Source: Thermococcus gorgonarius (GTDB lineage Archaea > Methanobacteriota_B > Thermococci > Thermococcales > Thermococcaceae). From it: 64,000 bases of DNA. The position numbers and the translations under genes were made by a program. The stretch spans positions 868,001 through 932,000 of the forward strand of contig NZ_CP014855.1 in NCBI RefSeq assembly GCF_002214385.1, in the 5' to 3' direction. Below, in pieces: positions 33,290 through 42,318 of the stretch. The notes under the pieces were generated by a model. The model worked only from the letters and a program-made list of their open reading frames with translations. It made no database searches and was not told the DNA's origin. Numbering within the stretch: the first letter of the stretch is position 1; each line of letters begins with the position of its first letter.

Positions 33290-34675
33290 TCAGAGTTCTC
33301 CCTTCTCCTTCAGCATCGCCAGATAGCTCGTGAAGGCACCCGTTGATATTGTATCTCCTAGACCAACCGTTGAAACGGGGTTCTGGACAAGTCTAGTCGG
33401 GATTATGACCAGCTTGTACTCCCTGGTTCTCAGCTTTCTCTTGGCCTCTTCAAAGCGGAGCTTAACGTATTCTCCCCTCTCGTTGTAGGGAACCTTCAGG
33501 CCGACATTGATCTGGTCCGGCGAGGTTACGTCCCCGAGGGAAGCCCTCGATGCTGCAAGGGTTGTTGCAAGCTCGAGGCTCTGCCTGAGCTCTTCCTCAC
33601 TCAGGGGGTTGTCTGCATGAGCGATGTACATGATGTAGTATATCGTGTGTATCTGGAGGATTTCAAGGTTCATCTCGTCTATGAGGATCTTTCCTCCCAG
33701 GACAGTGTCCTCTATGCGGTTGTAGGTGAATATCCTTTCGGCTAGCTTGTCATAACCCAGGGCACTCAGCACGTACGCTATCTCTGACTCATCCATGCCA
33801 ACGCTGTCGACAAGCGGGAAGAGGTTGTAGATGACTTTCTTTCTAAGCTCGCGGTTCTGTATCGAGGCGAACTCCAGGTGAACCTTCACGTCCTTCTCGC
33901 GCTTTAGGAGAAGAATGTCCTTTTTCGCCTCGCGAAGGTAGTGGTTTGCGTCTTTTCCATCAGAATAGCGGAGCTTTATCCCCTGATAGCCAGATAAAAT
34001 AGCTCCATCAACTCTCTCACCGATTTCCGGAAGGAACGGCTTAAGCTCGGGCTCGGTATAGATCCTTATGCTCTCAAACCTCGCCGAAACGATAAAGCGA
34101 CCCGAGAAGGGGACTGTTATCGTCTCATCCCCAAGCTTAAAAGTCGTCCCGGCGCGGAATTCAAAGATGCGGTTGACCTTTATCGGATCGTTCTCGCGGT
34201 AGGCCTCCCATGGGTGCTTTAAGACAAGTTTTCCGCCTTCAACAACAGGATAGAAAAGGTTAGGCTTTCTTACGAACATCTCGGCCTGTTTCTTTGCCAG
34301 GTGTGGGGTGTATACAATGACCTTCTTAAAATCGAGGTTGCTCAGGAGGTTGGCTATTATACCGGCCTGCCCGCCCATTCTCTCCACATCGTACTTGAAG
34401 TGGGAGTCAAACCAGGTGTGGAGCTCCTCGTTAACCAGAGGAACGGCCATCGGCTTTCCAGTCTTAAGGGCATGAACAAGTCTCGCCACGAAGTCAAGGG
34501 GCTCGTTTATCTCCCTCGGGTACTCGTCCATTCTCTTCTTCACGGCATCGGCGCCGAACTCATCTATCAGCTTCTGCACCATCTCTCCGTTCAGGTACAC
34601 TATGGCATCAACGTTGGTATTGTAGGCAGTGTATATTGAAAGTTTCCTCGCATTCTCCAGGAGCTCCCTGACCAT
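33290..34675 (-). CDS. pfkC: ADP-dependent 6-phosphofructokinase
   Basis: This key enzyme of the modified Embden-Meyerhof pathway in Thermococcales phosphorylates fructose 6-phosphate using ADP. Family markers include YTAYNTNVDAIV (about 16-27), RMGGQAGIIANLL (about 99-111) with the sugar-binding GGQAG, SVGMDESEIAYVL and the catalytic NPVSTVGLGDTIS near the C-terminus (about 434-446, Asp as general base). Length (about 461) matches Pyrococcus. ATG 34675 with GGTGATAC upstream; the leader contains the glycolytic regulator site, so expression should be controlled by sugar supply. Confidence 0.95.
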   Translation of the reverse strand: MVRELLENARKLSIYTAYNTNVDAIVYLNGEMVQKLIDEFGADAVKKRMDEYPREINEPLDFVARLVHALKTGKPMAVPLVNEELHTWFDSHFKYDVERMGGQAGIIANLLSNLDFKKVIVYTPHLAKKQAEMFVRKPNLFYPVVEGGKLVLKHPWEAYRENDPIKVNRIFEFRAGTTFKLGDETITVPFSGRFIVSARFESIRIYTEPELKPFLPEIGERVDGAILSGYQGIKLRYSDGKDANHYLREAKKDILLLKREKDVKVHLEFASIQNRELRKKVIYNLFPLVDSVGMDESEIAYVLSALGYDKLAERIFTYNRIEDTVLGGKILIDEMNLEILQIHTIYYIMYIAHADNPLSEEELRQSLELATTLAASRASLGDVTSPDQINVGLKVPYNERGEYVKLRFEEAKRKLRTREYKLVIIPTRLVQNPVSTVGLGDTISTGAFTSYLAMLKEKGEL

Positions 34676-34678
34676 GTG

Positions 34679-34695
34679 TATCACCTGTAGTGATT
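34679..34695 (-). promoter_or_regulatory. Thermococcales glycolytic motif in the pfkC promoter
   Basis: TATCACCTGTAGTGATT matches the consensus TATCAC-N5-GTGATA with a single change at the last base. It lies downstream of the minus-strand TATA box (TTTTAAAA, about 34719-34726) and overlaps the expected transcript start. In this position the TrmBL1/Tgr regulator is known to repress glycolytic genes when malto-oligosaccharides are absent. Confidence 0.85.
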
Positions 34696-34955
34696 AACAA
34701 TGGTATGAAAGGCCGAGATTTTAAAAGGGTTTCGGGCTGGTTATCACATAAAGTGTTGGAAAAGTCTTAAAAGTGACAGTGGTTTGTAGTACTATTAAAA
34801 TGGAAAAGTGAAGTGCCACTTGCAAAAGAGTTGATACACGTAAAGAACCTAAGAGCGTATGGGGTGGGAAAGGTCCCGACAAGCTCGGGAAGATCAGTGC
34901 GGCAATACATACAGTAACAGACAACTTAGTTAGAGACCCCGGTATAAATCCCTGC
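34696..34955. other. Upstream region without a recognised gene
   Basis: This stretch holds the pfkC promoter (TATA near 34719-34726) and a half-preserved second glycolytic motif, TATCAC-N5-GTGTTG (34742-34758). On the plus strand a frame is open from 34812 through to 35066 without an ATG, GTG or TTG before 34956. That could be a decayed gene or chance. I see no RNA gene in it. Confidence 0.4.
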
Positions 34956-35066
34956 ATGAATCCCAACTTTGATGGGATACGCGATAGAGAACTTCCCCCA
35001 TATTACACTCCAAAAACAAGTCCGTACACTGGCGTTGGTTACTTTATGGGGGTGAAGTGGGAATGA
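34956..35066 (+). CDS. Possible small peptide upstream of the 59-residue membrane peptide
   Basis: An ATG at 34956 opens a 36-residue frame rich in Pro, Tyr and Gly (for example ELPPYYTPKTSPYTG), ending in GVKWE. Its TGA overlaps the ATG of the next small gene (ATGA), a common sign of translational coupling. There is no strong ribosome site before 34956, and the same frame is open for about 48 more codons upstream without a normal start. It may be the tail of a broken gene. Confidence 0.3.
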   Translation: MNPNFDGIRDRELPPYYTPKTSPYTGVGYFMGVKWE

Positions 35067-35242
35067 GGAAGGCCTTAACTGTTGGAATCTTGCTTCTCCT
35101 CTTTTCCTTTTTCGCTTACAACGCCTACACTTACCACCAGCTCTCCCCGGCAGAGGGAGCTTACAGGCTGGTGGGAATCCCAAAAACGAAAAGCCCACCG
35201 CTGAATCCTTACATCCCCGGCCAAAAAAAGAGAGAGTTATAG
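35063..35242 (+). CDS. Small single-pass membrane or secreted peptide
   Basis: This 59-residue protein has a basic start (MRKALT), a hydrophobic helix (about 7-20) resembling a signal anchor, then a polar part rich in Pro and Lys that ends in GQKKREL. I do not recognise it. GGGGGTGAAG lies upstream of ATG 35063. The gene starts inside the last codons of the preceding small frame. Confidence 0.5.
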   Translation: MRKALTVGILLLLFSFFAYNAYTYHQLSPAEGAYRLVGIPKTKSPPLNPYIPGQKKREL

Positions 35243-35297
35243 AGTGCAGAGGCCTCAGTAAACTGCCCACCGAGATCTGACTAAAACCAAAAAAATT

Positions 35298-36011
35298 CTA
35301 ATACTCTGTGAACAGCCTTCCGAGCTCCGGAATCTTCTCCATGACGTCCATTTCCCTCAAAGCCAGCCAAAGTGAAGCCTGATTGCTCGTGACCACAGGA
35401 ACGCCCAGGTCTTCTTCCAGAGCCTCGATTATCTCGAAGGTTCTCCAGTTGGTGCAGCTTATGAAGATTGCATCAGCTTCGTCCATGAAGCTGGCCTTGG
35501 CAAGGCGGTACGCTTCATACGGCTCAAGCTTCCCTATCTTGGCGTTATCCTCAATTCCAAGCCCCCTGATGTCGAGAACCTCAAATTCGTTCGCCTCGAG
35601 AAACTCCTTTTCCCTCTGGTTTATCTCGTCGGTGTAGGGAGTTATCACCAGAATCGACTGGGCGTCGAGCATCTTTAGGGCCTCGACAACGGCGGTGCTC
35701 GTGCTGATTACTGGCACCTTCACTTCATCTTCTATCTTCGCCTCCAGCTCCTTCTCGTAGTCCTTACCGCCTATGAAGGAGCCGCTTGTGCACCCATAGA
35801 GGATCAGCTCGACGCCGGCGTCCCTAAGGAGTTTGGCAGCCTCAACGGCCAGGGCGTTCATCTTTATCAGCTCTTCCTCGTTGACGTTCCTGAGCGGAAC
35901 CCTCGCGGTGTGGAGCGAAACCCCCTCAGGGAGGTAATTGTGAAGCTCCATCTCCATGGTGGTGTTCGATGATGGGACGATAAGGCCCAACCTTCCTCTC
36001 CATCCGTACAT
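35298..36011 (-). CDS. Asp/Glu racemase superfamily enzyme, maleate isomerase/arylmalonate decarboxylase-like
   Basis: This 237-residue protein has the two-Cys active site of the superfamily: ILYGCTSGSFIGG (about 73-85) and IFISCTNWRT (about 185-194). The N-terminal LIVPSSNTTMEME (about 9-21) is characteristic of the maleate cis-trans isomerase and arylmalonate decarboxylase branch, as opposed to the racemases proper. The reading frame continues 40 codons upstream, but ATG 36011 follows GGTGAAAAC. The real substrate is unknown. It is divergent from the nitroreductase gene. Confidence 0.8.
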   Translation of the reverse strand: MYGWRGRLGLIVPSSNTTMEMELHNYLPEGVSLHTARVPLRNVNEEELIKMNALAVEAAKLLRDAGVELILYGCTSGSFIGGKDYEKELEAKIEDEVKVPVISTSTAVVEALKMLDAQSILVITPYTDEINQREKEFLEANEFEVLDIRGLGIEDNAKIGKLEPYEAYRLAKASFMDEADAIFISCTNWRTFEIIEALEEDLGVPVVTSNQASLWLALREMDVMEKIPELGRLFTEY

Positions 36012-36106
36012 GTTTTCACCTTTAGAGGGTTTAGGGGAGGTACTATTAAACCTTTGGTTCTGGAAAAGTTGATTAAGTCCCGCGGCAATACCTGTCCGGT
36101 GAGAGT

Positions 36107-36715
36107 ATGGAGCTGGATGAGGCAATAGCAAAGAGGACTTCGATCAGGTACTTCTCGGACGAACCGGTGAGCGATGATGCCATTAGGGAGCTAGTAAAAG
36201 CCGCCATAAGGGCGCCGACCGCGAGCGGCCTGGAAAACTGGCTCTTTGTAGTGTTCCGGAGCGAAGAAGCAAGGAAGAAAGTCTTCGACCTGATAGCAGA
36301 GGGCATGGTGGAGTATTACAAGGCGGTGAACCTGCCTGAGGAGAAGATAGAGAAGCTCAAAAACCGGATATATGAGGAGGGTATGTACCGGGCGCCGGTT
36401 TACATCGCTGTCTTCATCGACAGGCGCGTCCGCTTCCTCAAAGGCAGAGAGTTCGACGAGGTCGAGTTTATGTGGAGCGTGGAGAGCGCGGCGATGGCTA
36501 TTCAAAACCTCATGCTGAAAGCGGTAGAGCTCGGCCTCGGTACGGTGTACATCGGCGTGACGAACTTTCAAGCGATAGAGGAGAAAGTCCGTGAGCTAGC
36601 TGGCCTCGACGATAACTACTACCTCGTCGGCCTCATCCCTGTGGGCTATCCGAGGGGGGAGGTAAAGCCGCGGAAGAGGCGGAAAGGAATTGAAGAAGTC
36701 TTGAAGTTCCTCTGA
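36107..36715 (+). CDS. Nitroreductase family flavoprotein
   Basis: This FMN-dependent oxidoreductase of 202 residues contains RTSIRYFSDEPVSDD (about 9-23, FMN phosphate-binding Arg), APTASGLENWLFVV (about 37-50) and GLGTVYIGVTNF (about 143-154), the usual FMN contacts. The last part, LIPVGYPRGEVKPRKR, is the conserved C-terminal segment. Family members reduce nitro compounds, quinones or flavins with NAD(P)H and act as dimers. Substrate not inferable. Confidence 0.9.
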   Translation: MELDEAIAKRTSIRYFSDEPVSDDAIRELVKAAIRAPTASGLENWLFVVFRSEEARKKVFDLIAEGMVEYYKAVNLPEEKIEKLKNRIYEEGMYRAPVYIAVFIDRRVRFLKGREFDEVEFMWSVESAAMAIQNLMLKAVELGLGTVYIGVTNFQAIEEKVRELAGLDDNYYLVGLIPVGYPRGEVKPRKRRKGIEEVLKFL

Positions 36716-36761
36716 GCCAAACGTTTTTATCCTTCCCTTTCAATTTTCCACCGGTGGGAGG

Positions 36762-37082
36762 ATGATAGAATTCGTCATACTGCTCGGGGTCATCGGCGGC
36801 TGGTTCATTGCCGTCACTACTCTAATCGTCATGCTTGTATTCGGAAAGATGTGGGGCCTGCTGGGGGTTTTTCTGATGGTTCTGGGCGTTGAGCTTAACA
36901 AATTCCTGAAGAGAAAGTACATGGATGTCGTTGTTTCAAACTCGCCGTGGGCAAGGGAAGTTGCCAGGCACATCTTCGAGATGAACGAGCTGATAATCCT
37001 GTCCTCCTACGCTGCTTCTCTGTTCCTCTACGAGGTTATTCAGAAGTACGTCGAGATAGTGATAAACGTGCCGGCAGGCTAA
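36762..37082 (+). CDS. Hypothetical membrane protein
   Basis: This 106-residue protein has two adjacent N-terminal membrane helices (about 3-24 and 28-46), a charged middle segment, and one further hydrophobic stretch (about 74-94). Family not recognised. GGTGGGAGG lies upstream of the ATG, and a TATA-like TTTTTATCC is near 36725. The MutS-like gene follows after about 40 bases. Confidence 0.62.
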   Translation: MIEFVILLGVIGGWFIAVTTLIVMLVFGKMWGLLGVFLMVLGVELNKFLKRKYMDVVVSNSPWAREVARHIFEMNELIILSSYAASLFLYEVIQKYVEIVINVPAG

Positions 37083-37122
37083 TCCAGTAAGCTTTTTAGG
37101 CACTTCCCCTTCCAGTCCTTTG

Positions 37123-38853
37123 ATGAGCCTGAAGCTTAATCCCGAAGCCAGAGCAATCTACAGGTCGATAAGAGATGAAATAGCCAAAAAGCTGCTACTC
37201 AGGGGAAGCGAGGCATTCCTCGACGAGTTTTCTCCCACCACTAACCCCGAAGAGATAGCCAGAAGGCAAGCTTACCTGCGGGAGAACCTGCAGAGGATAA
37301 AACCTGAAATCGGGGAGTTCATCGAAAAAGTCCAGCCCATCCACTTCCGGAGGGAGTACCTCCACGACAGAATACTCATAGTGGACGAGAGCGAAGTTGA
37401 GAAGGCGGAAGCCCTCGGTTTGTGCGCAGTCTCAACGGATCCAGCCGACGCAGAGGATTACCCCCTGGTTCTGAGCACAGTGGGATACGGAATAGATGTT
37501 GAGCTAACCCCCACCCAGATAACTCCAGAGCTATACGTCCAGCCGCTGTGGGAAAACAGAGATACCCTGGAAGCCCTAGCCAAGATCGCGGAACTCACCG
37601 GCGAAAAAAGCATTGCTCCTGAACTGTTGAAGCAGATCAACGATATCAAGACCACCATGGATAGACTTTCAACAATAGAACAGCTTGAAGAGATACTACA
37701 CGAGAAAGAGCTAGAACTCAACGAAAAGATCTCAAAAAGACTCGAGCAGTTTTCTCTGACACTTAAAGGGAAGGAACTTCTGGAATTTCTTTCCGAGCTC
37801 AAAAGCGGTGATTACGGGGCAATATTCAGGCACTTCTCTTCAGTTGAGAACGAGATCCTCGAGATGATAAGGGAAGTCGAGGAAGAGCTGGAGGAAAGCC
37901 TGGGAACATCCGTTGAGATTTTCTCAAGGGAGGAACTGTATCCCGTCTCCGTGCCCCCGGAGAGGATTGAACTCATCAGGGAGGAACTAACCAGGGATTT
38001 CAAAGTTGAAATGTACCTCAAAAGCAGAGAACTGGCCGAGAAAATACGGCCGTTAATACCGAGGTTAAAGCAGGAAATCAGGAACGTTTACCGCCTCGAC
38101 TTCCTGAGGGCAGTTAAGCTGTTTACCGAGGGGTTCTCCTTCCCCGAGCTGGGTGATAATGGAATAGCTTTTCTAAAGGGAAGACACATCTTCATCGAGA
38201 ATCCCCAGCCTGTGAGCTACGTAATCGGGAAAAAACCAGAGTGGTTCGATGTCGAGGGATCGGAACGGGTTCTAGATGAGAACGTTGTCATCCTGACCGG
38301 AGCCAACAGTGGAGGAAAAACCAGCCTTCTCGAGCTCGTGACTCAGATAGCTATTCTAACCCACATGGGCCTTCCCGTGCCCGCCGAGAGGGCAGGGGTA
38401 AGCGTCCTCGATGAAATCTTCTTCTTCAGGAGAAAGAGGAGCACCTATGGAGCGGGGGCATTTGAAACAGCTCTAAATGGGTTTGTTAAAGCCCTGAAGA
38501 ACGAAGGACGAAAGCTAATCCTCATAGACGAATTCGAGGCCATAACCGAGCCCGGTGCCGCAGTCAAGATAATCGGCGAACTGCTGAAGGTCGCCCACGA
38601 AAGGGGCTTTTACGTCGTCATCGTTTCTCATCTCGGCGAAGACCTGAAGAAGGAGCTCCCCTTCGCCAGGGTTGACGGCATAGAGGCCAGGGGTCTCGAT
38701 GAGAGGCTTAATCTGATCGTCGACAGACAGCCGGTTTTTGGAAAAGTCGGAAGGAGCACACCCGAACTGATAGTGGAAAGACTCGCAAGGAAGAAACGGG
38801 GAAAGGAGAAGGAGATCTTTGAGAGGATTCTAAAAGCGTTCAAAAAGGACTAA
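37123..38853 (+). CDS. MutS-related ATPase
   Basis: The C-terminal half is a MutS-type ABC ATPase: Walker A LTGANSGGKTSLLE (about 388-401), Walker B KLILIDEFEAITEPGAA (about 465-481), and ST..GAGAFETAL in the signature position (about 443-452). The N-terminal half is mostly helical with long coiled-coil segments (about 175-290), like the clamp/lever of MutS. There is no N-terminal mismatch-recognition domain and no Smr nuclease at the end, unlike bacterial MutS2. Thermococcales lack classic MutS/MutL repair, so a recombination or ribosome-linked role is possible. Length 576. Confidence 0.85.
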   Translation: MSLKLNPEARAIYRSIRDEIAKKLLLRGSEAFLDEFSPTTNPEEIARRQAYLRENLQRIKPEIGEFIEKVQPIHFRREYLHDRILIVDESEVEKAEALGLCAVSTDPADAEDYPLVLSTVGYGIDVELTPTQITPELYVQPLWENRDTLEALAKIAELTGEKSIAPELLKQINDIKTTMDRLSTIEQLEEILHEKELELNEKISKRLEQFSLTLKGKELLEFLSELKSGDYGAIFRHFSSVENEILEMIREVEEELEESLGTSVEIFSREELYPVSVPPERIELIREELTRDFKVEMYLKSRELAEKIRPLIPRLKQEIRNVYRLDFLRAVKLFTEGFSFPELGDNGIAFLKGRHIFIENPQPVSYVIGKKPEWFDVEGSERVLDENVVILTGANSGGKTSLLELVTQIAILTHMGLPVPAERAGVSVLDEIFFFRRKRSTYGAGAFETALNGFVKALKNEGRKLILIDEFEAITEPGAAVKIIGELLKVAHERGFYVVIVSHLGEDLKKELPFARVDGIEARGLDERLNLIVDRQPVFGKVGRSTPELIVERLARKKRGKEKEIFERILKAFKKD

Positions 38854-40251
38854 TCATACTTTTACGGTCTTCCACTTCCCTTTTCTAAAGATCCACCAGT
38901 ACATGGCCGCGCTCGTAAAAGTCTCCAGGGTCATCGCAAGCCATGCCGCTATGACTCCAAGTCCGCGGAAGGTGAAGCCCTTAAAGCTGACTCCGTCGAT
39001 GTGAACCGGTGGAATCCTAAAGCCAAAGCCCAAGAGGTACGAGGGAAGAATCCTGAAGAGGAGCTTACTCACCGCTGTAACGTACATCGGGCTCTTGGTG
39101 TCCCCGGCCCCCCTAAGTGAACCGCTCAGCACGAAGACCCACCCGAGTGGGATCTCGCTTATCCCAACTATTATTAGGTAGATGCTCGCCAGGCGGAGAA
39201 CCTCGTGGTAGTGGGGGTCGTTTGGCGTTAGGAAGGGCATGACGAGGTAGCGCGGGAAGGCAACAAGGACGAAGGCCATAACCCCCATGAAGGCCGTGAC
39301 CATTTTCAGGGCCTCTTTGACGGTCTTTTCAGCTAGATCGGGCCTGTTTGCGCCGAGGTTCTGACCTACCAGGGCAGAAGAAGCAACGTTGAAGCCAAAT
39401 GCCGGCATGTAGGCTATACTCTCTATCCTCAGGCCAATCTGGTGAGCACTAAGGGCAACGTCGCCGAAGCGGGTAACTATGCTCATGTAGAGGAAGTTGT
39501 AAAAGCTGAAGAGGCCCCGTTCTACCAATGCAGGAACGCCTATCCTAAGGATCCGCCTGACCATCTCAACTTCAAACCTCCAGCTCGGCTCAAAGCGGAG
39601 GATGAGCCTTCCGCTGAGGAGAAGGTATGCTCCGGCCAGGAAGGAGAAGGTTATCCCTACTCCAGAGGCCCAGGCCGCACCGACGGGACCCAGCCTTGGA
39701 AAGCCGAACTTTCCGTAGATGAGCAGGTAGTCGAGGGCCGCGTTGATAACGTTCATCGCTATGCCCAGCTTCATTGGCGTTTTGGTGTCTCCAGCCCCTC
39801 TCAAAGCAGAGAACATTGCAAAACCAGCAAAGCGGATCGGGTAGAACAGGAAGACAACCCTGAGATAGGAATAGGCCAGGTTCAGCAGCTCGCCCTTGGC
39901 ACCCATTATTCTGAGCAGGTCGTCGCCGAAGAACCAGCCGAAGAGGAAAACTGGAATGCCAAGGAGAAATGAGAGGTAAATGCTCTGCTCCAGGACGAGT
40001 TCCGCTTTCTTGATGTCCTTTGCCCCAACGAACCTGGCAACGAGGGCCAGAGTTCCGACCGATACTGCCATCATTATCGGAAACATGAACCAGCTGACCT
40101 GGCCGCCAAGACCAACGGCGGCGACGGCTAGAGAACTGACATGGCCGACCATCAGCGTGTCCACTAGGTTGAGCAGCGTTTGAGAGATGTTCCCCATTAT
40201 CGCTGGCCATGCCAGGGACCAAAGTCTCTTTCTGAGATCGTCCATGGTCAT
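38854..40251 (-). CDS. MATE family multidrug exporter
   Basis: This protein of about 465 residues has twelve hydrophobic segments in two homologous halves and MATE markers: WPAIMGNISQTLLNLVDTLMVGH (about 13-35), GAGDTKTPMKLG (first half) and the repeated SGSLRGAGDTKSPMYV (second half). It exports drugs or metabolites with sodium or proton exchange. The start is ATG 40251, with ATG 40245 close by. The stop lies directly after the convergent MutS-like gene. Confidence 0.93.
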   Translation of the reverse strand: MTMDDLRKRLWSLAWPAIMGNISQTLLNLVDTLMVGHVSSLAVAAVGLGGQVSWFMFPIMMAVSVGTLALVARFVGAKDIKKAELVLEQSIYLSFLLGIPVFLFGWFFGDDLLRIMGAKGELLNLAYSYLRVVFLFYPIRFAGFAMFSALRGAGDTKTPMKLGIAMNVINAALDYLLIYGKFGFPRLGPVGAAWASGVGITFSFLAGAYLLLSGRLILRFEPSWRFEVEMVRRILRIGVPALVERGLFSFYNFLYMSIVTRFGDVALSAHQIGLRIESIAYMPAFGFNVASSALVGQNLGANRPDLAEKTVKEALKMVTAFMGVMAFVLVAFPRYLVMPFLTPNDPHYHEVLRLASIYLIIVGISEIPLGWVFVLSGSLRGAGDTKSPMYVTAVSKLLFRILPSYLLGFGFRIPPVHIDGVSFKGFTFRGLGVIAAWLAMTLETFTSAAMYWWIFRKGKWKTVKV

Positions 40252-40353
40252 CACTCAACCTGTTAGACACCAATCTAAACGATAAAAAAGCAATCTGATA
40301 TTTAAGGGTTTTTCTTTGGAAACATCAAGACAGAAAGAAGAGAACAGAGGGGC

Positions 40354-40764
40354 TCACTCGCCCCTGAGCCTCATGATCTTTATCCTGCCGAGGGTCTCCC
40401 AGTACTCAACGGTTATGCCCTCTGTGAGCTGATCCTTGATGTCGTCCTCGACACCGGTTTCAATTGGAACGTCGAAGGTCTCGTAGGTCTCCATGTCCAT
40501 GAGCTGAACGGTGTCCGGGGTTATAGCGATTATCTGGCCGACCCTTTTGTCGATGATCGGAACCTCAACTTCAGCGCTCGTGGGCTTTACGATGCTTCTG
40601 ACTTTCTTATCAAAAACGCCTACTGCTTCAATTCTGGCCTTGGCAGACCCATGCTTCCCCGGGGAGGAAACCGTTATGTTGGTTATCCTGCAGGGCTCTC
40701 CATCTATTATGATGTACCTACCGGGCTTGAGCTTGCTGACCTGAACCTTTGTCTTGTCTCCCAT
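40354..40764 (-). CDS. eif5a: Translation factor aIF5A
   Basis: The archaeal homologue of eIF5A eases peptide-bond formation at stalled ribosomes. The hypusine loop [12 protein letters not shown] (33-44) is intact, with Lys37 the residue modified by deoxyhypusine synthase. An SH3-like N-terminal domain and OB-fold C-terminal domain fit within 136 residues. ATG 40764 has GGGAGG upstream. No deoxyhypusine synthase gene is visible nearby. Confidence 0.97.
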   Translation of the reverse strand: MGDKTKVQVSKLKPGRYIIIDGEPCRITNITVSSPGKHGSAKARIEAVGVFDKKVRSIVKPTSAEVEVPIIDKRVGQIIAITPDTVQLMDMETYETFDVPIETGVEDDIKDQLTEGITVEYWETLGRIKIMRLRGE

Positions 40765-40829
40765 CTCTCATACCTCCCAAAACGTTCTACACGAAATCAG
40801 AAGGGGCGTTTAAAAAATTTTTGAAAATA

Positions 40830-42188
40830 CTACCTGCCCCTGGCCGAGGCCAGGAGGTAACCGTTAAACAGGAGAGGAGCCAGGAGCAGGAGGCCTACGA
40901 GAAGACCCAGCCTCAGGTAAGTTCCTCCCAGTTTGAGTAGATAGGCCACCCCTAGAACGCCCAAGAGCAAGGAAACTGAAATTCCCAGTATTACAGCTCC
41001 CCGGTTTACGGGAGCGATGCCCCTAAGTAGGGGGAAGGCTTCGACCACCGCCATAAACGCCACGAAGCCGATTAAAGATGCCACCAGCATTATCCTGACA
41101 CTATCGATTACCATGATGCCACCCAAAACTGCCATCGTCAAACCCACAAACAGTATTCCTTGAATCCTCCTTGTCTGGAAGACTTCTCCCGATATCTGAC
41201 CCCCGATTTCAACAAGAACCATCAAACTTGTAAAACCTGCTAGGAAGAGAGACCCCATGAGAAGGGCTATGACCAACCTTCCACCGGGAACCCCGCTGTC
41301 CCTGATCACAGCGGGGATCAGATAAAAAGTCTCCACTGCCGTTATCGGGTTCTGAAGACTGTCCTTTGAGTACACCTCTATCCTGTGGAGAACCCCATCG
41401 TACTTGGCCTGAGCGTTTTCGTAACCCTGGTATGCAACCCCAATCGAGTAAACAGTGGTCATGGCAGCAGAAAAGCTTAGAAAGATCTGAAGGGTAACAA
41501 CAAAGGCAAGAATTCTCTTAATGTTTATTCCCCCTGGAAGAAAGCTTCCCAGGACGTAGTAGACTCCAGCACCAAGGCCAAGGGCAAGAATAACCGTTAA
41601 GCCCATGAGAACGAGACCGTTTAAGTTCAGACTGGACGAAAGCGAAAACACAGACTGTCTGTAGGAATTCAGATAGCTCACAGCTTTTGGACTTGTGACA
41701 AAGCCGTAAACCTTACTCCTGAGGAGCAACGTCGCCAGGGGGGTGAAAACTATCAAGAGAACCGCCATAGCCCCCAAGAACTCAACACTCCTCCCCTTTA
41801 GGGTCACCAGGAGAATAATTATTGAAGCGATAACTCCGGCCATGATTGGGATTAAAAGGTTGTCGGGGAGATCGAATATCGGCAAGATAGCCCTTGCAGA
41901 GTAGTAAAGAATTACGCCCCCAGAAAGCATCAGGAACATCAAGAGCACAAGCGTTACGGCAGGCAATTTTGAGACCTTGAACATGAACTCGTGGGCAAGA
42001 TAGCGTGTAGTCCTAGTCGCGTTGATCTCTGAGTGGATAAGCAGCAACCCAAAACCGAGCACGAGCAGGGAGACCAAAAATCCCTTAAGACCAAAGATTA
42101 TGTAGTATTTAGGCATCAGCAGGAAGTTCCATATTCTGAGAATGTATCCGGTTATTAAAAGTGTCATAAGTATTGAGATTTTCCTCAT
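40830..42188 (-). CDS. Multi-pass membrane transporter, possibly SNF/APC superfamily
   Basis: This protein of about 452 residues has 11-12 hydrophobic segments. The first segment (GYILRIWNFLLMPKYYIIFGLKGFLVSLLVLGFGLLLIHSE) resembles the start of sodium-dependent neurotransmitter-type (SNF) transporters, where a GxxRFP-like unwound helix is followed by PYL..., but the key motif is not exact. I am unsure of the family. ATG 42188 is preferred, with GGGGGGATG upstream. Confidence 0.6.
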   Translation of the reverse strand: MRKISILMTLLITGYILRIWNFLLMPKYYIIFGLKGFLVSLLVLGFGLLLIHSEINATRTTRYLAHEFMFKVSKLPAVTLVLLMFLMLSGGVILYYSARAILPIFDLPDNLLIPIMAGVIASIIILLVTLKGRSVEFLGAMAVLLIVFTPLATLLLRSKVYGFVTSPKAVSYLNSYRQSVFSLSSSLNLNGLVLMGLTVILALGLGAGVYYVLGSFLPGGINIKRILAFVVTLQIFLSFSAAMTTVYSIGVAYQGYENAQAKYDGVLHRIEVYSKDSLQNPITAVETFYLIPAVIRDSGVPGGRLVIALLMGSLFLAGFTSLMVLVEIGGQISGEVFQTRRIQGILFVGLTMAVLGGIMVIDSVRIMLVASLIGFVAFMAVVEAFPLLRGIAPVNRGAVILGISVSLLLGVLGVAYLLKLGGTYLRLGLLVGLLLLAPLLFNGYLLASARGR

Positions 42189-42318
42189 TTGCATCCCCCC
42201 GGGTTATATCTAATTACTGACGAACACGCGAAAATATAAAAGAGTTATGGAAACTCCAAGTTATCCTAGATTGCAAAAAAAGTTCAATCCAAGCAACAGA
42301 AACTAGGAGGGGTAGCGT

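Noticed and set aside
34926-35270. 114-codon minus-strand frame between pfkC and the racemase-like gene
   Set aside because: Cys/Arg/Pro-rich with no motif or ribosome site; the plus-strand small frames are more plausible.
39442-39972. 176-codon plus-strand frame inside the MATE gene
   Set aside because: Antisense to a well-defined transporter; composition is a mirror of membrane-helix codons.
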